Assembly (NCBI GenBank): GCA_947044365.1
Contig: OX345637.1
Span: 8,576,343 to 8,640,342, forward strand
DNA length: 64,000 nucleotides
Direction: 5' to 3'
Source of the DNA: Petrosia ficiformis
Taxonomy: Eukaryota; Porifera; Demospongiae; Haplosclerida; Petrosiidae
The notes beneath the pieces are model-generated. The model was given only the letters and a program-made list of their open reading frames with translations. It searched no databases and was not told where the DNA came from. The translations under genes and the position numbers were made by a program. Below, one piece after another: positions 1 to 19,480 of the stretch (position 1 is the stretch's first letter; each line of letters opens with the position of its first letter).

Positions 1-60
1 TACAATACAGTACTGTACAGTACAGTACAGTATAGTACAGTACAGTACTGTACAGTACAC
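1..60. repeat. Short ACAGT/TACAG tandem repeat
   Basis: The window opens in a simple repeat built from overlapping acagtacagt and tactgtacag words. It lies in the KYNU intron downstream of the last visible exon. It belongs to the same family of short TGTACA/ACAGTA words that recur throughout the window. Confidence 0.7.
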
Positions 61-161
61 ATCTACATGTATGTACATATACATACATATACACAGCAAT
101 GCATGTGTACTATTGAGCAGGTACTTGTCAATTCATCACTCTTCACTCATTCTCTACAAAC

Positions 162-3100
162 CTTACGATGTCCTGCTTCTGTGATAGCTTTCATGTCAAA
201 CACATGACCAGTTGCAAAATGTACCCCTATCAGAAGATGAAGATATACATGTACTGTACATGTAGCCTCTTCATATTCAGAAAACCTATTTGTGTATGAA
301 CATCTAACTACAATAATTCACCTGGTAGCCATATTAAAGCAATGGTGTCACCTTCTTCTTCAATTACTTTCAATATGTCTTCTGTCCTCCAAATATACTC
401 ACCCTGAAAGATTATATATATACCATATATACTCTAATTTATGGTAAAGACTCTACAGATATCATAATTATAAATACACTGTATTATTTTATGTACATAT
501 TTTCTACAATAGATAAAATTGTCAAAAATTAATTTCATACTCACCTCTCTTGGGCTGACCATTAACATCGAGTCTTGTGGATTGTAACCATGCCAACGGA
601 TTTGAGACTCTATAGCATACTAAAAAAATAAGGGGCATGGCGTACGTGTAATTAAACATTCACTCGAATTGTGTAAATTTAACTCAAAACTTATTTTTAT
701 TCTGCTTACATGATCTGAAGGGAATGCTTTGTTTTCCAAAAGTATTTTATGTCGATTAGAAGTTGGTTGATAGAAAGTTACCTGCATGTACATGTATATA
801 CATAATCACAAGATGTTACAAAAACGTCACATGACCAGCAGTGTTCTCACCAGAATTTTGCAATAGGGGGGTACACGAAAGTGACAAAGTAATTATTATG
901 TCATAGTTAATTAATTAATTAATCTTGTGCGAATTTCTGTTACAATGGGACCCTTACCCTGCTCTTAGGAAATGGGAATCAATGGGTAATAGGCAAATGT
1001 GTGTATGGAAATACTTTGAATTTACATTTTTGTGTGTTATCATTTTAAAATAGTATTAATAAATTGGGTGTTTTTATGACTGATAGAGGGGTACATTTGC
1101 ACTATAGGGGGGTACTGTACCCCTCTAAAACAACATAGAGAGAACACTGATGACCAGACCTTTTTTTCTTACCATAGCTAGATGTATATTAACAGTAAGA
1201 GCATTCATTGTCACTACCTCAATAGGCTTGGCACCTGTATCATATACACGTACATGTAATTAACATCTAATTGATTATCTTACATGTACACAATGTACAT
1301 GTATGTACATGTAAAAATCAGTGTCTTAATTTACAATTCCTTATATAAATGGGTCATCACTTTATATAAGGATAGTATAGTAGCTATACTACACATTCAA
1401 AATAGTATAATACTTATACAAACCACAGAATACAATAATTTCATGCTTGAGTAAGAACAGATATAACTCAGTACACCTAACATAATTCTTAAATGTAACA
1501 TAATTTCGTGACTTCTTATATGAAGAAACAACCTATAAATGTACAAGTAGCTTGGTTAGTCATCATATAATATACAAAATGTACATGTATGTATTGAGCC
1601 ATAGTACTGAAAGCAATATATGGTGTACATACATGTATAGACAGGGATGCTGGACATTTTGACCTATTTTACCACTCTTGTCCTGCTACCCATATACTTT
1701 GTATGCAGTTCAGTTCCAATTTAGCGGACATTCACTAGATTTATCGGACAATGTCCTGCATGACTGGCTGTTTCCACACCACTGCACATACATAATTATA
1801 ATATCTTCAAAAGCAATGTCACTATTGATAATAATATGGTTAACTTTAATCTCACAAGAATGTACATGATTTTACTGTAACTCAATAATGAAGCAATGGA
1901 TTAAAATTTGACCAAAAAAAGAACGGAAAGGATAATTATATGAAAACAATGAAGGTAAAAAGATTGTTGGTCCTTACTAAAGTTATGAACATTTTTTCTA
2001 AGGTCAAACAAAGCATTATTGTTAACACAATTGTGGAGTTGGAATCACAAGTCATTTACAATATTCTATCAGTATAATGAATTGATCTGGTATGATATAA
2101 TATAGTTTGACTTACCCACTATCTTGGCACTTTCTTCTTGGACAAAATCTTCAATTGGTAACCATGGATATGGATCAATTGTATGTCCATAAAGAGCCCT
2201 GTAAAAGTTATAGAAAATGAATTTTTATTCAGAAGGTATATAGAGAAATATAGAGAAAAGGTGTCCCTATGATTGCTTTGTGGTGTTATCATTCAGTAAA
2301 CATGGCCGACTTTCTCATGCCTGAAACACTTGTAGAACTTTAAGAATAATTATTCTTCTGCTAGAACAGCTTTCAGTTCCAATTTCTACGTAAGCTACTT
2401 TCTTCCTGCTAGTCTATAGAGCTCAAGTACATGTTTCATTATGCACCATGCCCATTAATTGATTGAACCAACCCCCCCCCCCCCCGGTATGGCGCAACTT
2501 CCTTAACTACATGTAGGTATACTACATGTATTTCACACAAACAAATTAATAATTACATGTATAATTATAGAGCCATCAAAAGCAATCATCGAGATGGCCC
2601 TGTGGGCCATAAAAACATTTTTAGTTTTTTGTACATTTAAAGATAAAATACCAGATAGTGGATGATAGATGATAAAGTACTCACTTTTTAGCCCATTTGT
2701 CCATTTGTTGTTGCATTAAAGATGAGGCAGTTTTTGGCTGTAAACCTAATGAATTACCCAACATGTAGATAGTATCAGCCTGATGATCAACACCTATATG
2801 TTAAATATGAAAGGAAATGTACACACACACAAACTACATGTACAAGTATGTGTTGAAACAGCATGTTTTTTTACAAGTTCAACTATTCAAGGCCCATTTT
2901 TTTTTCATACATCACTTAACAATTAACTTTCGTGATTGGGCTGCAAAAATCCTGCAGCACTGCACAAATACTTAATGCTAACTATACCAGACCCTTCCTA
3001 GCTCCTCTATGTGAAGGGTGTGGCTACACAACTTCCAAAGAGTTCAAATGCAAATGTACCCACTGATATGAATATACAAATACAGTTGCATTTATAACTT

Positions 3101-3301
3101 ACCATCTGCAATTACTTTACCCTCCCTCAAATCACCAATACTGGGTACATGAAATCTTTGTCTCATACATGCTAAATGATCACGTGAGTCCAAGGCTGCA
3201 GCATAACCTGGATCTGTAATAGAGAGTCCTAGTTCAGTGGATACACTCCTCAAATAACTCTGCACTTCATCTCGAGTCTGAAGGTTGATTTCAGCAGCCA
3301 T
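162..3301 (-). CDS. KYNU: Kynureninase, 5' part (eight exons, 3' end outside window)
   Basis: PLP-dependent hydrolase that cleaves kynurenine and 3-hydroxykynurenine to anthranilate or 3-hydroxyanthranilate plus alanine, in cytosolic tryptophan breakdown and NAD synthesis. Exons in coding order: 3103-3301, 2685-2793, 2116-2198, 1173-1234, 710-781, 545-619, 322-403, 162-226. All have GT-AG borders and consistent phases, giving 249 residues of an enzyme usually about 465 long. Family landmarks are YMLGNSLGLQPK (exon 2), MNALTVN (exon 4) and KAFPSDH followed by YAIESQ (exons 5 and 6); in characterised kynureninases the LTVN and FPSDHYA segments contact PLP. The PLP lysine lies beyond the left edge. 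The start MAAEINL is chosen because it gives the normal N-terminus; the upstream in-frame ATG at 3334 would add only a cysteine-rich leader. Introns hold an hAT-type MITE and an M1 MITE. Confidence 0.93.
839..1149. mobile_element. hAT-type MITE with perfect 8-bp target duplication
   Basis: A 311-bp element begins cagtgttctcacc and ends gagagaacactg, so its tips form a CAGTGTTCTC terminal inverted repeat. It is flanked on both sides by the identical octamer atgaccag (831-838 and 1150-1157). An 8-bp duplication with a CAGTG tip is the hAT signature. Internal stretches ggggggtac and gtacccctc are also complementary. It carries no ORF. It sits in the KYNU intron between exons 4 and 5, with its right target duplication ending 15 bp from exon 4. 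Confidence 0.85.
1874..2010 (+). repeat. R2 dispersed repeat, partial uninterrupted copy
   Basis: This segment (tgtaactcaataatgaagc ... ttctaaggtcaaac) matches, in inverse orientation, the repeat at 3745-4005, and in the same orientation the interrupted copy around 9265-9990. At the point where the third copy carries an M1 MITE it simply reads through an A-rich stretch, so it supplies an empty site. It lies in KYNU intron 3. Confidence 0.6.
2234..2612 (+). mobile_element. M1 MITE, diverged copy in KYNU intron 2
   Basis: One end reads tccctatgattgctttgtgg and the other aaagcaatcatcgagatggc, which is the inverse complement with changes. Internal blocks shared with the other M1 copies include cccattaattga and gcaacttccttaactac. 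This copy has a poly-C run (about 2471-2485) where the others read gagcccc. It has no coding capacity. It is one of four near-complete M1 copies in the window. Confidence 0.7.
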
Positions 3302-3373
3302 GTGGCATGTGCACTTATATAGTAGTACGGACACACCCTCTTCTTGCGCATTAATTAGAATGAAATTGGGGTG
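3302..3373. promoter_or_regulatory. Putative bidirectional KYNU/COG8 promoter
   Basis: Only 72 bp separate the kynureninase start codon (minus, 3301) from the COG8 start codon (plus, 3374). The interval must hold both 5' UTRs and the core promoter, unless transcripts start inside the opposite gene. I see no clear TATA box at a standard position; the stretch is of mixed composition and lacks the microsatellites typical of the window. The function is inferred from geometry alone. Confidence 0.5.
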
Positions 3374-11277
<7,904 letters not shown>

Positions 11278-11443
11278 GTGTAATTCTATTCTCATTTTTT
11301 AAATTTGAATTTTTAAAATTAATATCGATACGTCTATATAGGCGCTAGGCGCCTAGGCATGCGCATTTTGATCTTGTGCGCGTGCACAAGACTCTTACGC
11401 GTAACTCACGACGCTAATTTGATATTGACAGTTGTTTGAAGAA
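11278..11443. promoter_or_regulatory. COG8-to-CLN8 intergenic spacer (166 bp)
   Basis: The interval between the COG8 stop and the CLN8-like start contains a GC-rich patch with internal symmetry (ggcgctaggcgcctagg at about 11341, then cgcgtgcacaagactcttacgcg). Such a CpG-containing patch is unusual in this AT-rich window and may be the core promoter of the downstream gene. No TATA box is evident. Confidence 0.4.
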
Positions 11444-12382
11444 ATGGGAAATTTTTGGTCTTCTTTGCAGTCTGAGATAAGCATTGGACTTAATGAACTC
11501 CCAGTACTCATAAATCCTTCACACACACATGAGGATAGTTGTGTCGTCAGATCATCTCTTTTTGAGGGATTGCCTTTCCCGAACAGTGGAAATACATTCG
11601 ACACTAGCCAAAAAGTTCATATTGTTCTACTTTCATTTCTTTTTTTCACACTATTGTTTGTAATCGTAAACTTGTTGTCATGTCTGACAACAGTATACCA
11701 TCAACTGTCAGCTGATATGGAGGTACTATGGACTCAGACAATTGTTCATATGATATTTGCATTAATCGTTACACCATTTGCGATTCAGTATGCACTATGG
11801 GATGACAACCTCAAAAGTAACATCATTAGCAATGAACTGCTAGTATCTACTTTCTTGATAAGCATATATCTTGGATTTGTCATATATGAGACAACTTCCC
11901 TCCTTGCTGCAAATATTATCCTTCAGTATTGCAACCATTATATTCTACTTCATGATATTATAACTCTCATTGGAGCAAGTTTATTATTGTACTACAACCA
12001 GGCCCATTTCCTTGGGCTTGTGGGATTATTAATTGAAGGGGTAGCTGTTTTCAGATCACTTTCGTGGATTCTCAATGAAGTAGGACTGAGACATACTATA
12101 CTATGGAAGTGTGTACAACATACTGCAATACATCTTTACAGCTACTGTCCTCTTTTGGGGTTCTACTGCTTAATATTATCTTATCACCAATTGGATACAT
12201 TGAGTGCAGAGCTACCTTCATCCATCTTGCTAGTCATGGGTACTAGTCTGTTAACTGAACTGTTTGTTGTTGCTCCGTTGTGGTCAACAACGTTAATGCA
12301 GGAATTATTCAACAGTGACATCGTCAAACCGTCATCCAATTTACCTAAGCTTTGCAGTGCAAGTACAGCTGAAGTGCACTGA
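11444..12382 (+). CDS. CLN8: CLN8-like TLC-domain membrane protein (single exon)
   Basis: A 312-residue intronless gene. About 55 hydrophilic residues precede several hydrophobic segments (first about residues 57-80). The TLC-type core contains HDIITLIGASLLLYY, QAHFLGLVGLLIEG and WILNEVG, then LWKCVQHTAIHLYSYC and a late hydrophobic helix ending AP-W. Spacing and residues parallel vertebrate CLN8 (about 286 residues), especially QAxH-L...LLxE...SWxL...G...LWK...Q...IH. CLN8 is an ER/ERGIC protein linked to lysosomal-enzyme export and lipid homeostasis. The vertebrate KKxx ER-retrieval tail is not seen; this protein ends TAEVH. The start at 11444 is the first ATG of the frame. The 3' two-fifths of the gene are duplicated twice downstream. 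It could instead be another TLCD-family member. Confidence 0.78.
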   Translation: MGNFWSSLQSEISIGLNELPVLINPSHTHEDSCVVRSSLFEGLPFPNSGNTFDTSQKVHIVLLSFLFFTLLFVIVNLLSCLTTVYHQLSADMEVLWTQTIVHMIFALIVTPFAIQYALWDDNLKSNIISNELLVSTFLISIYLGFVIYETTSLLAANIILQYCNHYILLHDIITLIGASLLLYYNQAHFLGLVGLLIEGVAVFRSLSWILNEVGLRHTILWKCVQHTAIHLYSYCPLLGFYCLILSYHQLDTLSAELPSSILLVMGTSLLTELFVVAPLWSTTLMQELFNSDIVKPSSNLPKLCSASTAEVH

Positions 12383-12401
12383 TAAGAAACTCCAGAACAA
12401 T

Positions 12402-12407
12402 AATAAA
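12402..12407 (+). terminator. Likely polyadenylation signal AATAAA of the CLN8-like gene
   Basis: AATAAA lies 20 bp past the stop and is followed by an AT-rich stretch. It is also present behind the duplicated copy at 15794. Confidence 0.5.
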
Positions 12408-13675
12408 ATTTATTGTTAATATTAAACTTGTTATTATTAATGATTATTATCATTGTTTGCAATAATAATTTTTTTAAATTGAGCATGCTCAAAACATTCC
12501 CGCCAAAATTCCCGCCAATAATTGTACCAGTATAAAAACCAGCACTTTTCAGTTTACTGAACCTGGCCTTAGCTTTGCATCACTCTTTATAGATTAGCAG
12601 CAAGTTACTAGCTGGTTTTTAGGATGTCAACTTGCAAAATAAAGAAGACACCTGACATATTAGTTGTCACTGATCATGTATGCTTCGTCTTTTTCATGTA
12701 CTAACTCTATGCATGACTACATTTAATAACACTTGTTGAGTCCCTGAATATTCTTTAATTATTATTTCTAACACCTTATAACATCGTATTTTCATTATTT
12801 TCTCTCGCTCTCTTTCCTCCAGATAGGATTCACAAAATTAATATTCTACTTGTTGCAGAAGTTGTTTCCAGAATTTCTGTAGTTGTTAATCAATTTTATT
12901 GCCTTTCGAATCATTTCTGTGTGAATTGTATAAAACAAATTTTATTCTCTTTTTGAATCTATTTCATGTATTTATTACTTCATGTATTAATGTATTGCAA
13001 GCTTTATGATATAATAGGAAGATGTTACTAATACTCAATAGTACCCTAACCTTGCTACTTTCGCAGCGTCAGTAACGTCATTTTTTTAAAATTAATTTAT
13101 AATGTACACACATTAAATGTAATTATATCATGTATTACTGCCTTGTTAAATATAAATATAAAGTATATAATAATAAAATTAATAATGATAATTATAGTTG
13201 TAATTGTGAGATGTCACTGTCGCATTCAAATTCTTCATGGTGGAAGTGTATATATATGTATCACCAATGCATATATATACACATGTGTACATATGGTATT
13301 ATCACAGGGTACAAGCAGTGACAACTCACTAATATATAACATATATTTAATAAGTATAAATGGTTATTTGTATATGAACTATGTGTATTTGCATTCCACT
13401 GTAAGTTAATGAGTAGTATTATCAATTTAAGTTTTGTTTAGAGGTTTATTGTACGTGTGAGTACAAAATTATTATTAAACACTCATCAGTTGATTGTAAA
13501 AAGTGAACCTAGGCCTAAAATATGTGTTTTTAGTTATAAATTCACAGTAAAGTATGTTTTATATACATGCATTTGTGTTGTATAAATAACTTTAGGGAGA
13601 TTTCATGATAACCTAACCCTCCAATTTATATCCTATATATGCAGTTTAAATGGTTTATATGTGGTACACATAATA

Positions 13676-13690
13676 TATATATATATATAT

Positions 13691-13739
<49 letters not shown>

Positions 13740-13756
13740 TATATTATATATAATTA
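13676..13756. repeat. (TA)n microsatellite
   Basis: A nearly pure TA run of about 80 bp. The equivalent place in unit B (about 17530-17572) carries a shorter run, so the microsatellite length differs between the two segmental copies. Confidence 0.9.
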
Positions 13757-15793
13757 TACTTTAGCACATTTTTTAGAGTGGTTGAAAATCTTTAAATCGT
13801 ATCCTTATATAAGCTTGTACATGTGTTTGTGCTTCTGCTTGTGCTTTATTAGGTGTGAATAGATATCACTGCAAAAACTAAATGGCTAAAATAACCATTT
13901 TATTTGTTTTTAGAGTTGCAAGAAATAGCATGAGTTTCAACATAAGTATAGCTAGAGTAAAGGCAAAACATAAAGAAGAAATACTTATGTATGGTTTTCA
14001 TGTGGAAGTGGTATTTCATTTTGTTGCCAAAGCCATCTTGTTCCTGTGCTTTTTTGGTTTTGATATAGCTATATCCTTACATACTCTTTCATTTTTTAAA
14101 ATGTTTTTATTGTTCTTGTATTCAATTAAAATGATCCAAAATAGTGAACCCTTTCTGCATAAGGCCAGTAATTCTCCATTTACAGCTGTTGCTGCTTTAT
14201 TGATTGTAAACACTATCTACTTTGTGTAATAGTTACTCTCACTTAAGTCACACATAGAAGCAATTTTAAAAAGCACTTTATAGTGACTTTACTTATTATG
14301 TTTTAAGGTTTCAATTTGAGGCACGTGTAAATAATTATTATTTTTAAAAGTACGTTTTGCATCCACATGTACAATATACATGCATGTATGTAACATTTGC
14401 AACATTAATTATGTATGTGCAAGCTATATAGCTAGTATATATCATAATTTTGTAGATGTGCATGCATGTCTGCATATGTACCGATATGTTACAAGCACGT
14501 GCTTGTAACTTTGATCTAATATATCCATTATCTCAAATGAGATCACAGAAAAACAACAGAATAAGATGTTTAACATAACAGCCGAAAAGGATGAATCCAC
14601 TCATTGTTATACTCTCATGATGTTTCATTGAATGGAGCAGTAATCTCACACCATGTTTCAAATGGATCAGAAATAGTGCTTCGATACACTACAAAAACAA
14701 AGTTGTTAAAATAAATAATTTATTTTTTAACACAGTTGCAACATTGTAAAACATTGTTAGTTGTTTCGCTCAATTCAGTTATATAATGTGACAAAAGTTT
14801 ACTATAGCTAGCTGCTTTGACAGTGACACTGTTACTGTCAAGCAGTATAAATGATGTCTTGCAAAACTAGATGTCATTCATACTGTTTGAGAGTGAGTGT
14901 CACTGTCAAGCAGTATGAATGACATCTGGTTTTGCAGCTTGTTCTTGGCTTCACTGCAATTATTGATGATTTTATATTGAAACTCATATAGCCAATTAAA
15001 TTGGTCAAAATAACAAATCAGTTTTTATAATGAATTGTAGAATGCAATTGGGTTGGTGTGCATGTGCAGGAATATGTGCATTTCTACTTTGTGTTAATGA
15101 CAATTAATGTACTCTGTTAATTTAAGATGTTTTAAGCTTTAATAATTATACATTTCAACATACTATAATGTACTGATTATAGCTGAAGACACTGCTACAG
15201 GCTATACGCTTTGACAATCGTAATGAAACTTGACAGACAAACATGAGTGATCAACTTAAATGTTAAATTGGATTTCTCGTCCCTGTCATTTATTCCAACA
15301 CAGTCCATATAGCACATGGTGAGGAGTGTGATACTGGTAGGTTTTATTGCCCATTCTAAACGTTATAAACCCCTCTCATGCTGTGCTAATACTGTCAGCA
15401 GATGGTAAATTTACACTGCTATCTAACGAATTAAAACTTCATCCAGTAATGAAGGCATGCATTTCATTCTGAGTCCATTATACAGTGATCAGATACAGTT
15501 GCCTTGAAGTTTTATAAGTGACATAAAACATAAAATAGTATGGGCAGGAGAACAATAATATGTCTTCAAATAAATATTCTGGTGCCAACAGCACAATCGT
15601 AAACATTCCAACTCTATTACTGTAATAAACAAATATACGAGTTATTTGATGATATAGCTATAATAAAATCAAAAAAACGCAGCAACTTGTGTACATGTAG
15701 AATCACAGCCCCATAGGCAGGTGGGCTTGATGTATTTGCACAGTAAAAACTGATACGCTATTTTAACAAATCTTGCTATATCAACACAATGCG

Positions 15794-16271
15794 GCAAATA
15801 TTATCCTCCAGTATTGCAACCATTATATTCTACTTCACGATACTATAACTCTCATTGGAACAAGTTTATTATTGTACTGTATACAACCAGGCCCATTTCC
15901 TTGGACTTGTGGGATTATTAGTTGAAGGGGTAGCTGTTTTCAGATCACTTTCGTGGATTCTCAATGAAGTAGGACTGAGACATACTATACTATGGAAGTG
16001 TGTACAACATACTGCAATACATCTTTACAGCTACTGTCCTCTTTTGGGGTTCTACTGCTTAATATTATCTTATCACCAATTGGATACATTGAGTGCAGAG
16101 CTACCTTCATCCATCTTGCTAGTCATGGGTACTAGTCTGTTAACTGAACTGTTTGTTGTTGCTCCGATGTGGTCAACAACGTTAATGCAGGAATTATTCA
16201 ACAGTGACATCGTCAAACCGTCATCCAATTTACCTGAGCTTTGCAGTGCAAGTACAGCTGAAGTGCACTGA
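15794..16271 (+). pseudogene. CLN8-like 3' fragment, copy B (frameshifted)
   Basis: Nearly identical to the 3' half of the CLN8-like gene, but the 5' half is missing and no promoter is visible. A 4-bp insertion (gtat within gtactgtatacaacc, about 15878) shifts the frame relative to the parent. The frame downstream of it stays open to the same stop (TGA, 16269-16271), so a 138-codon ORF survives. The few substitutions (for example a leucine to methionine near the end) point to a recent duplication. Confidence 0.85.
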
Positions 16272-18623
16272 TAAGAAACTCCAGAACAATAATAAAATTT
16301 ATTGTTAATATTAAACTTAATGATTATTATCATTGTTTGCAATAATAATTTTTTTAAATTGAGCATGCTCAAAACATTCCCGCCAAAATTCCCGCCAATA
16401 ATTGTACCAGTATAAAAACCAGCACTTTTCAGTTTACTGAACCTGGCCTTAGCTTTGCATCACTCTTTATAGATTAGCAGCAAGTTACTAGCTGGTTTTG
16501 AGGATGTCAACTTGCAAAATAAAGAAGACACCTGACATATTAGTTGTCACTGATCATGTATGCTTCGTCTTTTTCATGTACTAACTCTATGCATGACTAC
16601 ATTTAATAACACTTGTTGAGTCCCTGAATATTCTTTAATTATTATTTCTAACACCTTATAACATCGTATTTTCATTATTTTCTCTCGCTCTCTTTCCTCC
16701 AGATAGGGTTCACAAAATTAATATTCTACTTGTTGCAGAAGTTGTTTCCAGAATTTCTGTAGTTGTTAATCAATTTTATTGCCTTTCGATTCATTTCTGT
16801 GTGAATTGTATAAAACAAATTTTATTCTCTTTTTGAATCTATTTCATGTATTTATTACTTCATGTATTAATGTGCTTTATGATATAATAGGAAGATGTTA
16901 CTAATACTCAATAGTACCCTAACCTTGCTACTTTCGCAGCGTCAGTAACGTCATTTTTTAAAAATTAATTTATAATGTACACACATTAAATGTAATTATA
17001 TCATGTATTACTGCCTTGTTAAATATAAATATAAAGTATATAATAATAAAATTAATAATGATAATTATAGTTGTAATTGTGAGATGTCACTGTCGCGTTC
17101 AAATTCTTCATGGTGGAAGTGTATATATATGTATCACCAATGCATATATATACACATGTGTACATATGGTATTATCACAGGGTACAAGCAGTGACAACTC
17201 ACTAATATATAACATATATTTAATAAGTATAAATGGTTATTTGTATATGAACTATGTGTATTTGCATTCCACTGTAAGTTAATGAGTAGTATTATCAATT
17301 TAAGCTTTGTTTAGAGGTTTATTGTACGTGTGAGTACAAAATTATTATTAAACACTCATCAGTTGATTGTAAAAAGTGAACCTAGGCCTAAAATATGTGT
17401 ACAGTAAGGTATGTTTTATATACATGCATTTGTGTTGTATAAATAACTTTAGGGAGATTTCATGATAACCTAACCCTCCAATTTATATCCTATATATGCA
17501 GTTTAAATGGTTTTTATGTGGTACACATAATATATATATATATATATAAATATATATATATATTATATATATACTTTAGCACATTTTTTAGAGTGGTTGA
17601 AAATCTTTAAATCTTATCCTTATATAAGCTTGTACATGCGTTTCTGCGTCTGCTTGTGCTTTATTAGGTGTGAATAGATATCACTGCAAAAACTAAATGG
17701 CTAAAATAACCATTTTATTTGTTTTTAGAGTTGCAAGGAATAGCATGAGTTTCAACATAAGTATAGCTAGAGTAAAGGCAAAACATAAAGAAGAAATACT
17801 TATGTATGGTTTTCATGTGGAAGTGGTATTTCATTTTGTTGCCAAAGCCATCTTGTTCCTGTGCTTTTTTGGTTTTGATATAGCTATATCCTTACATACT
17901 CTTTCATTTTTTAAAATGTTTTTATTGTTCTTGATTCAATTAAAATGATCCAAAATAGTGAACCCTTTCTGCATAAGGCCAGTAATTCTCCATTTACAGC
18001 TGTTGCTGCTTTATTGATTGTAAACACTATCTACTTTGTGTAATAGTTACTCTCACTTAAGTCACACATAGAAGCAATTTTAAAAAGCACTTTATAGTGA
18101 CTTTACTTATTATGTTTTAAGGTTTCAATTTGAGGCACGTGTAAATAATTATTATTTTTAAAAGTACGTTTTGCATCCATATGTACAATATACATGCATG
18201 TATGTAACATTTGCAACATTAATTATGTATGTGCAAGCTATATAGCTAGTATGTATCATAATTTTGTAGATGTGCATGCATGTCTGCATATGTACCGATA
18301 TGTTACAAGCATGTGCTTGTAACTTTGATCTAATATATCCATTATCTCAAATGAGATCACAGAAAACAACAGAATAAGATGTTTAACATAACAGCCGAAA
18401 AGGATGAATCCACTCATTGTTATACTCTCATGATGTTTCATTGAATGGAGCAGTAATCTCACACCGTGTTTCAAATGGATCAGAAATAGTGCTTCAATAA
18501 ACTTTAAAAACAAAGTTGTTAAAATAAATAATTTATTTGTTAACACAGTTGCAACATTGTAAAACATTGTTTGTTGTTTCGCTCAATTCGGTTATATAAT
18601 GTGACAAAAGTTTACTATAACTA

Positions 18624-18930
18624 GCTGCTTTGACAGTGACACTGTTACTGTCAAGCAGTATAAATGATGTCTTGTTTATAGAGTTATTTAGCTGCTTTGA
18701 CAGTGACACTCACTGTCAAGCAGTATGAATGACGTCTTGTTTATAGAGTTATTTAGCTGCTTTGACAGTGACACTCACTGTCAAGCAGTATGAATGACGT
18801 CTTGTTTATAGAGTTATTTAGCTGTTTTGACAGTGACACTCACTGTCAAGCAGTATGAATGACGTCTTGTTTATAGAGTTATTTAGCTGCTTTGACAGTG
18901 ACACTCACTGTCAAGCAGTATGAATGACAT
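18624..18930 (+). repeat. 65-bp tandem repeat of hairpins, five units (unit B)
   Basis: Each unit contains ttgacagtgacactcactg followed by tcaag, which folds as a 10-bp stem with a CAC loop, joined by a spacer reading cgtcttgtttatagagtt. Unit starts are near 18624, 18691, 18756, 18821 and 18886. The matching places hold four units (21267-21510), two in the inverted copy (about 23295-23410) and two diverged ones in unit A (about 14812-14935). Confidence 0.85.
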
Positions 18931-19239
18931 CTAGTTTTGCAGCTTGTTCTTGGCTTCACAACAATTATTGATGATTTTATATTGAAACTCAATTAAATTG
19001 GTAAAAATAACAAATCAGTTTTGACAATGAATTGTAGAATGCAATAGGGTTGGTGTGCATGCATGAATATGTGCATTTCTACTTTGTGTTAATGACACTT
19101 AATGTGCTTTGTTAATTTAAGATGTTTAAGTTTTGATAATTATACATTCCAACATACTTATAGCTGAAGACACTGCTATGGGCTATACACTTCGACAATC
19201 GTAATGAAACTTGACAGACAAACATGAGTAATCAACTTA

Positions 19240-19480
19240 AACTATAACTTATTTACAAGTCTATTGCAATAACTAGCTATAACTAATTGTGAACTAAGTA
19301 TTAACATGGATTCCTCTCAATCTTGTGACTTATCAATAGTGTCCATGTAGCTACTTAATATGTGGTACAAGTGTTATGCTTTACAGTAGGGTGCTTTAGT
19401 TTGACATACTGACCACATTTAGTTACAGTTATAGTATGTCTAGTTTGTCACAAATTCACAATTTCAGTTATAAAAAAAAG
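19240..19480 (+). repeat. R3-type DNA at the unit B junction
   Basis: Sequence of the R3 type (gcaataactagctataact, ttagttacagttatagtatg) replaces the X segment at the end of unit B. It is matched in inverse orientation by 22735-22940. Nothing here is coding. Confidence 0.55.

Larger units (their letters stand above)
11908..15793 (+). repeat. Segmental duplication unit A (CLN8 3' end, flank, X segment)
   Basis: From gcaaatattatcc inside the CLN8-like gene, about 3.9 kb of sequence is repeated almost unchanged in unit B (15794 onward). The order is CLN8 3' coding part, flank 1 (about 12383-14400), flank 2 (about 14400-15270) and an X segment (about 15270-15793) that ends at tatatcaacacaatg. 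Flank 1 includes an open frame at 13882-14229 that lacks protein character and is broken in unit B. Flank 2 contains two diverged 65-bp hairpin units. Apart from the authentic gene at its left end I see no coding gene here. Confidence 0.85.
15794..19260 (+). repeat. Segmental duplication unit B
   Basis: Tandem copy of unit A: CLN8 fragment, flank 1 (to about 18200) and flank 2 (to about 19260). It then diverges into R3-type DNA instead of the X segment. Differences from A are small indels, a shorter TA run and an expanded hairpin array. The frame at 17697-17948 is the broken counterpart of 13882-14229. Confidence 0.85.

Noticed and set aside
13882..14229. 115-codon frame in the duplication flank as a gene
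   Set aside because: The copy at 17697 is broken by a small indel, the sequence overlaps an F-type repeat arm, and there is no protein-like pattern beyond hydrophobic AT-rich codons.
15290..15480. Degenerate exon in the X segment (a Cys/Gly-containing frame around cacatggtgaggagtgtgat)
   Set aside because: Several stops interrupt it within 60 codons, and no family pattern or splice sites could be supported.
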